Positions 30,320 to 38,950 of a stretch of DNA of 64,000 nucleotides are shown here, one piece after another. Both the position numbers and the translations under genes were made by a program. Source of the DNA: Leptothrix sp. (in: b-proteobacteria) (GTDB lineage Bacteria; Pseudomonadota; Gammaproteobacteria; Burkholderiales; Burkholderiaceae_C); assembly GCA_013822685.1 (NCBI GenBank), contig PNKV01000020.1, forward strand, positions 1-64,000, read 5' to 3'. Within the stretch, counting starts at the first letter, position 1. Each line of letters starts with the position of its first letter. The notes under the pieces are model-generated. The model was given only the letters and a program-made list of their open reading frames with translations, made no database searches and was not told where the DNA came from.

Positions 30320-32223
30320 TGCCGGTCTTGTTCGAGCAGTTGCCGCCGCAAAGCCGCTTGCCGCCGCTCCTCCAGCCACTGGGGCAGGCGCAGGTGCCAC
30401 CAGCACCATGGCGACAGGGTTGAACGGTGCACGACGGCGTATTGAATACATCGTGTTAGCTTAGTTTCAGTCGGGGTGGGAGGGTCATTCGAAATGGCGG
30501 CACAAATCCACGCTTCTGTGCTGCCTGCTTGCCCTTGTCGCGCAGAGCGCCCCGCCAGCTGCCGGTCCATGCGCCGCGACTCGTTGCGCTGGCAGTGGAT
30601 GACGTGCAATCCACCCGCGGCCAGGGCCCGTTCATCCAGGCTGATGTCGGTACCGCGGCCCGCCATGCGCGTGGCCACGGTCACCCGCCCCGCTTGCCCC
30701 GCCTGGGCCACGATGTCGGCCTCGTGCTGGTCTTGCCGGGCGTTGAGCACCGTGTGCGCGATGCCAGCCTGCTGCAGATGCCGAGACAGCTGCTCGGAGT
30801 CGTGCACCGAGTCGGTGCCAATCAGCAAGGGGCGGCCTTGGGCCTGCATCTGCTGGGCACGCTCGGCAACGGCGTGCCAGCGCTGATCGGGCGTGGCAAA
30901 GACGAGCGTGGGCCCGGTCTGCCGCTGGCTGGGCAGGCGCTCGGGCACGCGCACCACGTCGACGTCGTACAGGCTGCGCAGTTCAGTGCGGGCTTCCACC
31001 AGCGTGCCGCTCAAGCCACCCAGGCGCCAGTAGCGTTTGAAGAAGCGCTGGAAGGTGATCTGCGCCAGGGTTTCGGTGGGAGCGCTGGGCGTGCACCCTT
31101 CCTTCAGTTCGATCAGCGTGTGCAGGCCTTGCGACCAGACGCGGCCCACGGCCACGCGGCCAGTGAGGGTGTCTAGCAATTCGACTTTGCCTTCGCGGAC
31201 CAGGTAGTGCTGGTCACGCCGGAGTGCGTGCAAGGCGGTGACGGCCAGGCCCAGCAGTTCGTGGCGCAAGCGGGGGCGGCGCCAGACTCCGCCCAGGGCT
31301 TCGGCGGGGCCGGCCATGTGTTGTTCGCCCGCCGGTGTCAGGGCGGCGCTGTGGCGGCCGGTGTCGACCGTGTAGTCGACGTCGTCGCGCAGGCGCCGTG
31401 CCAGGTGCAGGGCCTGCCACCACACGGCGCGCCGGTGCGCTTGCTGGGCCGCCTGGCCTTGTTGCACCTGCGAGATGATCAGTGGCACGCTGGCCTCGTC
31501 CAGCAGGATGCTGTCGGCCTCGTCGATCAGGGCCAGGCTCAGGCCGCGCAGCAGCGGTGGGGCGCCCTGCGGGGCAGAGAGGCCATCGCGCAGGTAGTCG
31601 AAGGCGACCTCTTTGGCGGTGGCATAGACCACGTCTTGTGCATAAACGGGGCGGCGCTGTTCAGGGGTCATGGCGGGCGCGATGTGGGCCACGGTCAAGC
31701 CCAGGGCTTCAAACAGCGGGGCCAGTGTCTGGGCATCGCGTTCGGCCAGGTAATCGTTCGCGGTGACCACGTGAACGGGGATGCCGGCCAAGGCGGCCAC
31801 GGCAGCGGCGGCGGCCATGGCCAAGGTCTTGCCTTCGCCGGTGGCCATCTCCACCAATTGCTGGTCCAGCATCAAGGTGGAGGCCAGCAATTGCGTGTCG
31901 TGCAGGCGCAGGCCCAGCGTGTGTTGTGTGGCTTGCAGCACATGGGCCAGGGCCAGGGCCAGGGTGTCGGCCGTGAAGCCTTCACGGCGCAAACGCTGAC
32001 GGCAGGTGGGCAAGGCCAATGTGGTGTCGGCCGACAGTTGCCGCACGCGGTGCAGCCAGGGCTGGCACAAGGCCAAACGCCACGGGCCGGGCAGCCAGGT
32101 GGGCAGCCACGGCAGCGGCAGGGTGCCACGCTGGCGCGGCTCGGCGTGGTCCGGCCGTTCAGGGTAGGCGCCCCAGCGCGGCCCGGGGCGCGCCAGCAGC
32201 CCACCCCGCGCCGGGGTGCTCAT
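30268..32223 (-). CDS. SecA-like ATPase (accessory translocase motor)
   Basis: This 651-residue protein is a divergent SecA. It keeps Walker A (MATGEGKT, about residues 126-133), the conserved TANDYLAERD, Walker B (IDEADSILLDEA, Asp234), a preprotein-crosslinking-like segment, VATRMAGRGTDI, HVIHCQRNESRR and helicase motif VI (QLAGRSARQGQ). It is about 250 residues shorter than housekeeping SecA, with a truncated C-terminus and no zinc-binding tail. The start at 32223 follows the M50 stop by 28 bp; an in-frame GTG just after that stop is an alternative. It is encoded between two adaptor-type proteins and one giant protein, so it is inferred to energise export of that protein. A DNA or RNA helicase role is unlikely given the SecA-specific motifs. 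Confidence 0.88.
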   Translation of the reverse strand: MSTPARGGLLARPGPRWGAYPERPDHAEPRQRGTLPLPWLPTWLPGPWRLALCQPWLHRVRQLSADTTLALPTCRQRLRREGFTADTLALALAHVLQATQHTLGLRLHDTQLLASTLMLDQQLVEMATGEGKTLAMAAAAAVAALAGIPVHVVTANDYLAERDAQTLAPLFEALGLTVAHIAPAMTPEQRRPVYAQDVVYATAKEVAFDYLRDGLSAPQGAPPLLRGLSLALIDEADSILLDEASVPLIISQVQQGQAAQQAHRRAVWWQALHLARRLRDDVDYTVDTGRHSAALTPAGEQHMAGPAEALGGVWRRPRLRHELLGLAVTALHALRRDQHYLVREGKVELLDTLTGRVAVGRVWSQGLHTLIELKEGCTPSAPTETLAQITFQRFFKRYWRLGGLSGTLVEARTELRSLYDVDVVRVPERLPSQRQTGPTLVFATPDQRWHAVAERAQQMQAQGRPLLIGTDSVHDSEQLSRHLQQAGIAHTVLNARQDQHEADIVAQAGQAGRVTVATRMAGRGTDISLDERALAAGGLHVIHCQRNESRRMDRQLAGRSARQGQAGSTEAWICAAISNDPPTPTETKLTRCIQYAVVHRSTLSPWCWWHLRLPQWLEERRQAALRRQLLEQDRQWAQQHQLARQSRGPSA

Positions 32224-32251
32224 GAGGAACCAGGCGGGCAAGGTGGTCACC

Positions 32252-34444
32252 TCAGTGGCCCGGGTTGAAGGTGGCGTCCACGCGCTGACGAAGCCAACGC
32301 CACCCCTGGGCCACCGGGGGCGACCAGCCTTGGTCGAAACGCACCCAGGCGCGCTCGCCCAGGCGTTCGGCGCGGGCGGCGTGGTCCACGCGCACATCCA
32401 TCAACACGATGGGGCGCACCGTGTTCAGGTGTTTTTCGTCCTGGGGGTCGGTCTGGATCTCGCCGCCCTGCTGCTCGCTCAGCGCGGCGCTGGGCAGTTG
32501 GCGGGTGGCGCCCACGGCATCGCGCACCAAGGTGCCCGGCTCGGCGCGTGGCCCCTGGCTGCTCAGGCGCACTGACACATCACCCAGGTGTTGGCGCAGC
32601 TGCACGGCATCCGCCTCTCGCACGGCCACGCGCACGGTGGTGGGCTGGGCGGTGAGCAGGTGGCCCAGCAGGTCGCCGCGGTGCAGGTAGCGGCCAGGCA
32701 GGTCTCGTTCATTCGGCAGCACCAGGCGGCCCGCGCTCAAGGCACGCACCTGAAGGTGGTCGATCTGTTCGTCCAGCCGGGCCACTTCGGCCTGCAGGCG
32801 TTGCAGTTCATCCTGGGCCTTGCCGGATTGGGCCACGTCCTGGTTCGCGCCCATGCCGGTGAACTGGTCCTGCTCGGCCTGGGTGATCTGCGCGGCCAGG
32901 CGCTCGCGCTGGGCCAGCAGTTTCGGGTTGCCCAAGGTGACCAGCACATCGCCCGCGCTCACGCTGTCGCCGTCGGCATGGTGCACGGCCTGGATCAGGC
33001 CATCGACCTCGGTGCGCACCAGGGCCTGGTCGGGCGCCCAGACCACGCCGCGCACCACCAGGCGATCGGGCCACGGCAGCAACATGGCCAGCAAGGGCGG
33101 CAACAGCCAGGCCGCGCGCCGCAGGGCCGAGGTCCTTTGATCACGCGGGCGCCACAGCACGGCCTGCCAAGCCATGCGGGCCCAGGACCACGCCGGTTTG
33201 AGCAAGCCGAACAGCAGCGCCAAGGCCCCACCCAGCCAGCCCAGCAGGCTGGACACGCTGCCGGCCCAAACCACCAAGGCACCCCACAGCAGCAACTGGT
33301 AGCCCCAGGCCAGCGGGGCGTAGGCGATCAGCCAGGGCCGCTCGCCGGGCGCGGCTTGGGGGCGTTGGCCTTGCTTCAGATCATCGTGTTGTTGTGTCAG
33401 CCAGCGCTGCCCCTGGGCCTGCCACCATTGCTTGCTGCGTGGTCCCAGGTTGGGCAGGTGCAGCGCATCCGTCATCACGTGGTAGCCATCCAGCCTTTGC
33501 AAGGGGTTGGCGTTGAACAGCAGCGTGGACACGCAGGCGATGAACCACACCACGAAACCCGCGTCGTGCCACAGGCCTTCGGTGGTGCTTTGCCACAGCC
33601 ACAGGCCCAGCGCAGCCATGGCCAGCTCGGCCATGATGCCGGCGGCGCTGACCAGCATGCGCTGCCAGGCATGGCGGAACGCGTTGGCCGCCGAGGCGTC
33701 CACATAAGGCACGGGCATGAGCATCAACAGTGTGATGCCGGCCTCGCGCACTTGGCCGCCCCAGCGCCGCACGGCCAGCGCGTGGGCGGCCTCGTGGATG
33801 GCTTTGATGACGGGGTACAGCACCAGCGACAAGGCCAGGTATTGCGGCGTGTGCATCCATGTGGTGGCATGGGCGTGCAGTGCGGCGCCGTGCATGAACA
33901 AGCCCGTCAGCAAGGCCAGAATCAGCGCACACCAAGCCAACAGCCCGGGCACTGAAAACACGGCGCGGGCCAAGGGCTCGGCCCGGTCCAGCCAGCGGCT
34001 GGGGTTGCCCAGCGGAATGCGCCAGGCCATCAACGTTGAAGGGCGGCTGAGGGCTTGGTCGTTGACCTCGGGCATTTGATCCGAATGGTGTGACAGCGAG
34101 GCCCGCGCGCCAAAATCCGGCGTGCCGTCGAACTCGACCAGGTGCTGCTTTTGCAATTGCCGCAGCACGGCCAAGATGTCGTCTTGCGTGGGCGCCTCGG
34201 CGTGGCTGTCCAGCAAGGGCCACAGGTCTTGCAAAGCACGCTGACCGTCAAACCGCGCGGCGATGCGGTAGGCCGAAGGGTTGAGTCTGCAGGCCTGACC
34301 CGTGTCGTCGTCGCGCAGCACCTGCCAACGCTGGCCGCGCACCCATTGGCCTTCCACGCTCACACGTGGGCGCAGCTTGGGGCGCAGGGCGGCCACCCGG
34401 TGCCAGTCCGGGCTGGACAAGGGGCTGTGCGCCAACATCGGCAT
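32252..34444 (-). CDS. PqqD-like / M50 zinc protease / HlyD-like membrane chimera
   Basis: The 730-residue protein joins three parts. Residues about 55-107 look like a PqqD-type winged-helix domain (LNPSAYRIAARFDG...LRQLQKQHLVEF), a fold used elsewhere to bind peptide leaders. Residues about 160-470 are a polytopic membrane domain with the M50 site-2-protease zinc motif HEAAH (His217, Glu218, His221) and NPLQRLDGYH (Asp319 as third ligand). Residues about 490-730 are a periplasmic HlyD-like region with lipoyl half TEVDGLIQAVHHADGDSVSAGD and a coiled coil. The ATG at 34444 shares one base with the upstream stop (TGATG). It may recognise, process or conduct the giant protein. Protease activity is inferred only from the intact ligand set. 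Confidence 0.82.
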   Translation of the reverse strand: MPMLAHSPLSSPDWHRVAALRPKLRPRVSVEGQWVRGQRWQVLRDDDTGQACRLNPSAYRIAARFDGQRALQDLWPLLDSHAEAPTQDDILAVLRQLQKQHLVEFDGTPDFGARASLSHHSDQMPEVNDQALSRPSTLMAWRIPLGNPSRWLDRAEPLARAVFSVPGLLAWCALILALLTGLFMHGAALHAHATTWMHTPQYLALSLVLYPVIKAIHEAAHALAVRRWGGQVREAGITLLMLMPVPYVDASAANAFRHAWQRMLVSAAGIMAELAMAALGLWLWQSTTEGLWHDAGFVVWFIACVSTLLFNANPLQRLDGYHVMTDALHLPNLGPRSKQWWQAQGQRWLTQQHDDLKQGQRPQAAPGERPWLIAYAPLAWGYQLLLWGALVVWAGSVSSLLGWLGGALALLFGLLKPAWSWARMAWQAVLWRPRDQRTSALRRAAWLLPPLLAMLLPWPDRLVVRGVVWAPDQALVRTEVDGLIQAVHHADGDSVSAGDVLVTLGNPKLLAQRERLAAQITQAEQDQFTGMGANQDVAQSGKAQDELQRLQAEVARLDEQIDHLQVRALSAGRLVLPNERDLPGRYLHRGDLLGHLLTAQPTTVRVAVREADAVQLRQHLGDVSVRLSSQGPRAEPGTLVRDAVGATRQLPSAALSEQQGGEIQTDPQDEKHLNTVRPIVLMDVRVDHAARAERLGERAWVRFDQGWSPPVAQGWRWLRQRVDATFNPGH

Positions 34445-35832
34445 CACCCCCACCAGGACCACAGGCCCAGCCGCGCCCGCTCCAGCAAGGGCCGCACCAG
34501 CGTCCACAACCACGGGCGCTGGCCCACCACCACCTTGGCCTGGCCCATCAGGCCGGGGCGCACCTCAGGTGGCACCGCGCCGGTGAACTCGGCCTGCACC
34601 TCGAACACATTGCGGCCTTCGCGCGCCTGCGCCAGGGGCGTGATGCGCACCACGCGCAGCGCCAGCGTGTCCCAGGGCAGGGCCGACAAGGCCAGCACCC
34701 CGGTTTGACCGGGCTGCAGCTTGCCCACCTCGGTTTCATCCACCTCAATGATCACCCGGTATTGCCGCGTGCTGGCCACCGTCAGCAGGGCATCGCCTTG
34801 CCGCACGGGCGCCCCGATCGATTGGCTCAGGTCACCCTGGATCACCACACCATCGAAGGGTGCGTTCAACTGTGAGCGCTGCAGTTGCTGGTCCACCAAG
34901 GCGAGTTGCGCCTGCGCCTCTTGCACCTTGGCCAGGCTCATGGCGGCCTCGGCGCGGTCGGCGCGGGTCATGGCGCCGGCATAGCTGTTCTCGTGCTGGG
35001 CCATCTGGCTGGCCCATTTGTCGTGCTCAAGCTTGAGGTCTTGCTCGGCCAGGTCGGCCAGCACCTGGCCTGCCTTGACCTGGTCGCCGGGGTGAACATG
35101 CGTGGCCTTGATGAAGCCATCGCTGGGGGCCACCAGAACGCGCTGCTCCGCGCCTTCGATGCGGCCGCGTCCGCCAATGCGGTCGGGCAAGGGCAGCAGC
35201 GTGGCCACCGCCAGCGCGAAGGCTGCCAGTGCCATTGCGCGCCGCCGCCAAGGGTGTTCCGGGTTGCCCAGGTCACGCCAGCGGCGCCGCAAGGCTTGGC
35301 GCAAATGCCAATGCCACGGGCGGTGAGCCTGGCGTTGCAAAGCCAGCAAAGGCGCGCACTGCGCCACCGTGGCTTCGATGAACTGCTGCACGGCGGGCGT
35401 GAGCGGCGGCTGCCCTCGCGCCCACTCCAGGCTCAGTGCGCCCGTGGGGATGGGGCCTGCCGGCAAGGGCACGCTCAACACCGCACAGTCCAGGCGCTGG
35501 GCCAAGGTGCGGTGCGCCAGCGTCACCCATTGGTCGTGGTCGGCCAGCACGGGCGGCCAGCTCAAGGTCACGCCTTGGTCGATGGCCTCGTCCAGCGCCG
35601 CGCCCAGTTGCGTGGGCAGCAAGCTGGCGGTGTCCGGCGCGTCAGGGGCGGACCAGTGGGCGTCGGCCACCGCATGCCCTTGGTGCCACCAGGCCAGGCA
35701 GGCGCGCCTGGCGCCCACTTGCGTGGCCAGGGTGGACAGCAGCAGCAAAGCGCCTTCTCGGGCGCTGCCGCAGGCGGCCAACTCGGCCAGCAAAACCGGG
35801 TTGACGGGCGCCAAAGGCGGGCGGGAGGACAC
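34444..35832 (-). CDS. GAF-domain HlyD-family adaptor
   Basis: This 462-residue protein begins with a cytosolic GAF-like domain (about 10-165), followed by a basic segment and one transmembrane helix (MALAAFALAVATLLPL, about residue 200). The rest is a periplasmic adaptor with a lipoyl half (VLVAPSDGFIKATHVHPGDQVKAGQ), a helical hairpin, and LNAPFDGVVIQGDLSQSIGAPVRQGD. A GAF domain on an HlyD protein suggests that export could be gated by a cytosolic small molecule. GTG at 35832 is the start; AAGGA lies about nine bases upstream inside a 6-bp inverted repeat. It is the first gene of the seven-gene minus-strand operon and shares one base with the M50 gene. Confidence 0.84.
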   Translation of the reverse strand: MSSRPPLAPVNPVLLAELAACGSAREGALLLLSTLATQVGARRACLAWWHQGHAVADAHWSAPDAPDTASLLPTQLGAALDEAIDQGVTLSWPPVLADHDQWVTLAHRTLAQRLDCAVLSVPLPAGPIPTGALSLEWARGQPPLTPAVQQFIEATVAQCAPLLALQRQAHRPWHWHLRQALRRRWRDLGNPEHPWRRRAMALAAFALAVATLLPLPDRIGGRGRIEGAEQRVLVAPSDGFIKATHVHPGDQVKAGQVLADLAEQDLKLEHDKWASQMAQHENSYAGAMTRADRAEAAMSLAKVQEAQAQLALVDQQLQRSQLNAPFDGVVIQGDLSQSIGAPVRQGDALLTVASTRQYRVIIEVDETEVGKLQPGQTGVLALSALPWDTLALRVVRITPLAQAREGRNVFEVQAEFTGAVPPEVRPGLMGQAKVVVGQRPWLWTLVRPLLERARLGLWSWWG

Positions 35833-35841
35833 CGTCGGCTT

Positions 35842-35860
35842 CCTTGTGGTGACAACAAGG
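35842..35860 (-). promoter_or_regulatory. inverted repeat covering the ribosome binding site of the export operon
   Basis: CCTTGT and ACAAGG form a perfect 6-bp inverted repeat around a 7-base loop, nine bases before the GTG start of the GAF-HlyD gene. The 3' arm contains the AAGG of the AAGGA Shine-Dalgarno sequence, so a hairpin in the mRNA would hide it. It could equally be a protein operator. Confidence 0.45.
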
Positions 35861-35878
35861 CCGGATCATTCAACGTTT

Positions 35879-35896
35879 GGTGATCAGGCAATCACC
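35879..35896. promoter_or_regulatory. perfect 6-6-6 inverted repeat (candidate operator)
   Basis: GGTGAT, six bases, ATCACC lies in the 230-bp divergent region between the export operon and the FeeM-like gene, about 47 bases before the GTG at 35832 and about 167 bases before the ATG at 36063. It has no T-tract and so is not a terminator. A dimeric regulator binding here could affect the operon promoter. The rest of the region is AT-richer than its surroundings and shows no clear promoter. Confidence 0.4.
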
Positions 35897-36062
35897 GAAA
35901 AAGCCGTGGGCAGTGTGGCTTTACCCCCCGTTTGAATCCCCTCAATCAAGTGGTTTGGTATTTCAAGTTGAGACAAGATGTGACAAAATTTTTCAAACGG
36001 TTCAGGGTTTGTGCCAAATCCTTGGATGACCGGCCAAGTGTTTTAAATCGCCAGAGGCACAC

Positions 36063-36836
36063 ATGCAGTACTCCATCGCGTCACCGTCTCGGATTCCCAA
36101 GGATGATGAATTAGACGAACAGGGCGGCCTGAACAACAGCTTGCCATTCGTGATGAAACTCGTTCGCACTGAAGAGCAATTGCTCAAAGTATGTGAATTG
36201 AGGTCGGTGGCTTATGGGCATCATTTACCCCACATGGCCGAAAACATGTTGATTCCGGACGCCCTGGACAAATCACCCGGCACGGTGATTTTCCTGGCGG
36301 AAGACAAAATCACCGGTGAGGCGATTGGCACGGCGCGGCTGCAGAGCAATTCGCACCAACCCCTGCTGCTGGAAGGCAGTGTGGATATTCCCGACGATTT
36401 GAAGAACCAGGCCTTGACGGAAATAACCAGGTTTTCGGTCAGGCCCGGGTATAACCAGTTCACCACTCGGCAGGCGTTAATCAAGGCCTGTTATCTATAC
36501 TGCTGCGCGATGCAGTTGCCCTACATTTTGATCGGGGCCCGCCGCCCACTGGATCGGATTTACGAATCACTGGGGTATGTGGATATCTTTGGCGATGGCC
36601 GCAAGGTCCCGTTGAAGCACGCTGGCGGTATTGAGCACCGTGTGCTGAAATTCGACGTCTATGGGGCCGAGCGAAAATGGCACGCCAACCAGCACCCGCT
36701 GTATGGCTTCATGTTTAAAACACACCACCCTGATATTCAGGTGTTTTCGGCGGTGAGTTCCGGGTGGGCCCGGCCACGCATGGCCGATCAGGCCGCCGGC
36801 ATCAGGGACATTGACGGCGCGGCCAGGGGCAGGTGA
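36063..36836 (+). CDS. FeeM-like N-acyl amino acid synthase (GNAT fold)
   Basis: This 257-residue protein resembles the N-acyl amino acid synthase FeeM/LuxI-type acyltransferases: an N-terminal ELRSVAYGHHLP segment, IGTARLQ in the central sheet, EITRFSVRPGYNQ (the family EI.RFAV region), and a C-terminal GARRPLDRIYESLGYVDIF. FeeM proteins transfer an acyl chain from acyl-ACP to an amino acid, and the GNAT-like fold is shared with acyl-homoserine lactone synthases. The product here is unknown. The ATG at 36063 has AGAGG upstream. Its 3' end overlaps the convergent hybrid kinase gene by 49 bp. It is divergent from the export operon and could supply a lipid signal, but no direct link is shown. 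Confidence 0.7.
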   Translation: MQYSIASPSRIPKDDELDEQGGLNNSLPFVMKLVRTEEQLLKVCELRSVAYGHHLPHMAENMLIPDALDKSPGTVIFLAEDKITGEAIGTARLQSNSHQPLLLEGSVDIPDDLKNQALTEITRFSVRPGYNQFTTRQALIKACYLYCCAMQLPYILIGARRPLDRIYESLGYVDIFGDGRKVPLKHAGGIEHRVLKFDVYGAERKWHANQHPLYGFMFKTHHPDIQVFSAVSSGWARPRMADQAAGIRDIDGAARGR

Positions 36837-38656
36837 GCCAGCAGCACCGACAGCAACTGGTCTTCGCGGAAGGGCTTGGGCAAATGGGCGTCCATGCCCG
36901 CGCCCAGGCAGCGCTCGCTGTCTTCGGCCAGTGCGCTGGCGGTCAGCGCCACCACCGGGGTGCGGGCCAGCCCGCGTGATTGTTCGTCGGCCCGGATCTG
37001 GCGGGTGGCCTCGAAGCCATCCATGGCCGGCATCTGGCAATCCATCAGCACCAGGTCAGGGCGCGGCTCGTTGCCGCACATGCGGTTCACCACCTCCAGG
37101 CCATCGGGCACGTGCTCCACGGTCAGGCCGTGGCGGCGCAGCAGGGCCTCCACCACCATCGCATTGACCTCGTTGTCTTCAGCCAACAGCACATGGCCTT
37201 GCAGGGCCACTGGCGTGCGGCCCACGTCGGCAGGCACGGGCGCACCGGTGTCGTAGCGTTTGGGGGCCGCCGGCGCCTGCGAGGCGGTGTAGGCCGGCAA
37301 CGGCAAGGTGACTTCGAAACTCGACCCCTGGCCCTGCACGCTGGAGCAGGTGATCTCGCCCTGCATGGCCCGGCAAATCTCGCGCGAGATGGTCAAACCC
37401 AGGCCCGTGCCGCCAAAGCGCCGGCCCAGCGAGTTGTCCACCTGATGAAAGGGGTCGAAAATGGTGGACAGGTCTTGCGGCGCGATGCCGATGCCCGAGT
37501 CGGACACCCGCATCACCATGGCCCCGGGCTGACCGTCCTGGTCCGCCATGCGGTGGGCGCTCAGGCGGATCTGGCCCCGCTCGGTGAACTTCACCGCGTT
37601 GCCGATCAGGTTCAGCAGGATCTGGCGCACCCGCGCGGCATCGCCCACCACGTGGCAGGGGCGCGGCAACTGCACCTGGGTGATCAGCGTCAGGCCCTTG
37701 CCCGAAGCGGTGACCGAGGTCAGCGCCACCAGGTCGTCCAGCACATCGCTCAGGTCAAAAGGCTGGTTTTCAACCGACAGGTGCCCGGCCTCAATGCGCG
37801 AAAAATCCAGTATGTCGTTGATGATGGACAACAGGTGCTCGCCCGAGCGCTCGACCAGGCCCAGGCGCTTGCGGTTTTCAAGGTCCAGATCGGCCGACTG
37901 GATCATGCGCGTCAGGCCCAAGATGCCATGCAGCGGGGTGCGCAATTCATGGCTCATGGTGGCCACGAACTGGCTTTTCATCGCATTTTGGCGTTCGGCC
38001 AATTGCAGCGCCGTTTCACGTTCGTGGGCAATTCGGTCGGTCACGAAACGCAGGCGAATCAATTCAACAATGTGTTTTTGGCCCCGCCACGCCACGCACA
38101 GCAGGCAACTCAAAAACACCAGCAAGCCCGCGCCTGTGTACAAACTCAGCGGATCGTGCCGGTTCAAAAACACAAAAGCGGCCGGCAAGACCATGGGCGC
38201 GCAATATGCGACGTTATTGATCCAGTTGGAATGCAGCGTGAAGGTGGCCAGGGTGGCCACGCCCGCCAAACCCACGCCAATCAGGGTAGAGGTGAGCAAA
38301 TCATTGGCCGGTGTCAGCCAGATTCCGGCCAAGCCCCACACGCAACCATCCAGGAGCATCAGCCCCAGCGTGGCCCTTTGCCAGGAACGGTTCACCGGGG
38401 CGCCGCGGTATTTGTGCCACTCTTGCTGGATGATGCGGGGAACCGCGATGCCTATTTTTAGACCCAGCCACCAGTGCACCAATGAATTGGCCACCTGGTG
38501 GTGGAAGAACAGCGTGGTCAGCACGGCAAACAGCGTCGCCGCCACCGTGGCTGGCGTCGCCATTGCCATCATCATTCGGAACTGTTCCGCCTTGATTTTC
38601 TGGCGGAGTTCCGGATCCAATTCCAGGAAAGAGTTGGGCATGGACTTGCGGTTCAT
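36788..38656 (-). CDS. hybrid sensor histidine kinase with integral membrane sensor
   Basis: The 622-residue protein has about six N-terminal transmembrane helices (residues about 20-185) with no large periplasmic loop, then a short coiled coil, HisKA (SHELRTPLHG, about residue 235), HATPase (GDAARVRQILLNLIGNAVKF, DSGIGI, GGTGLGLTI) and a C-terminal receiver (LMDCQMP, about residue 536; Lys in PKPFRED). There is no HPt or output domain, so phosphate must pass to a separate protein. ATG 38656 is used; an ATG five codons later is also possible, and the open frame to 38926 is unsupported. It is convergent with the FeeM-like gene and divergent from fba. Confidence 0.9.
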   Translation of the reverse strand: MNRKSMPNSFLELDPELRQKIKAEQFRMMMAMATPATVAATLFAVLTTLFFHHQVANSLVHWWLGLKIGIAVPRIIQQEWHKYRGAPVNRSWQRATLGLMLLDGCVWGLAGIWLTPANDLLTSTLIGVGLAGVATLATFTLHSNWINNVAYCAPMVLPAAFVFLNRHDPLSLYTGAGLLVFLSCLLCVAWRGQKHIVELIRLRFVTDRIAHERETALQLAERQNAMKSQFVATMSHELRTPLHGILGLTRMIQSADLDLENRKRLGLVERSGEHLLSIINDILDFSRIEAGHLSVENQPFDLSDVLDDLVALTSVTASGKGLTLITQVQLPRPCHVVGDAARVRQILLNLIGNAVKFTERGQIRLSAHRMADQDGQPGAMVMRVSDSGIGIAPQDLSTIFDPFHQVDNSLGRRFGGTGLGLTISREICRAMQGEITCSSVQGQGSSFEVTLPLPAYTASQAPAAPKRYDTGAPVPADVGRTPVALQGHVLLAEDNEVNAMVVEALLRRHGLTVEHVPDGLEVVNRMCGNEPRPDLVLMDCQMPAMDGFEATRQIRADEQSRGLARTPVVALTASALAEDSERCLGAGMDAHLPKPFREDQLLSVLLAHLPLAAPSMSLMPAA

Positions 38657-38950
38657 AGCGTTACAGCTCACCACGAACAATGGAATATATGAAAAGCGGC
38701 CCACAGCCGCCCATTCAAAGATCCATTCTGACAAGTATTCGTGACAATTGTCGCGCAGAGTAAAAAAACCCGCCTTATTTTGAGCCGCCTTTCGCCCCGC
38801 GTCAAACATATCGCGTGTTGGGTGTTCAGCACCTTCACCTGGGGGGCGCGTTTGCACCGGCAGATCAGTAGAATCCCCCCAGTCGTGCGGCGGCCTGTGG
38901 TTTGCCGCGCTTTGCATTTCCATCATCCATTCGACTCATTGGGGGTTCAC
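38657..38950. promoter_or_regulatory. divergent region between the hybrid kinase and fba
   Basis: This 294-bp region must hold both promoters. On the plus strand TAGAAT at 38869-38874 is a good -10 hexamer about 80 bases before fba, without a matching -35. On the minus strand a TATATT near 38680 could be the kinase -10. A GCGGC/GCCGC inverted repeat lies near 38697-38711. No gene or RNA was recognised. Confidence 0.4.

Noticed and set aside
30268..32223. Housekeeping SecA
   Set aside because: The protein is about 250 residues too short, lacks the C-terminal zinc-binding tail, is divergent in the scaffold region, and sits inside an export operon instead of near lpxC/argJ-type housekeeping genes.
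29219..35832. Canonical type I secretion system for the giant protein
   Set aside because: Two HlyD-type adaptors are present, but no ABC transporter or TolC gene is adjacent. An ABC exporter elsewhere in the genome cannot be excluded.
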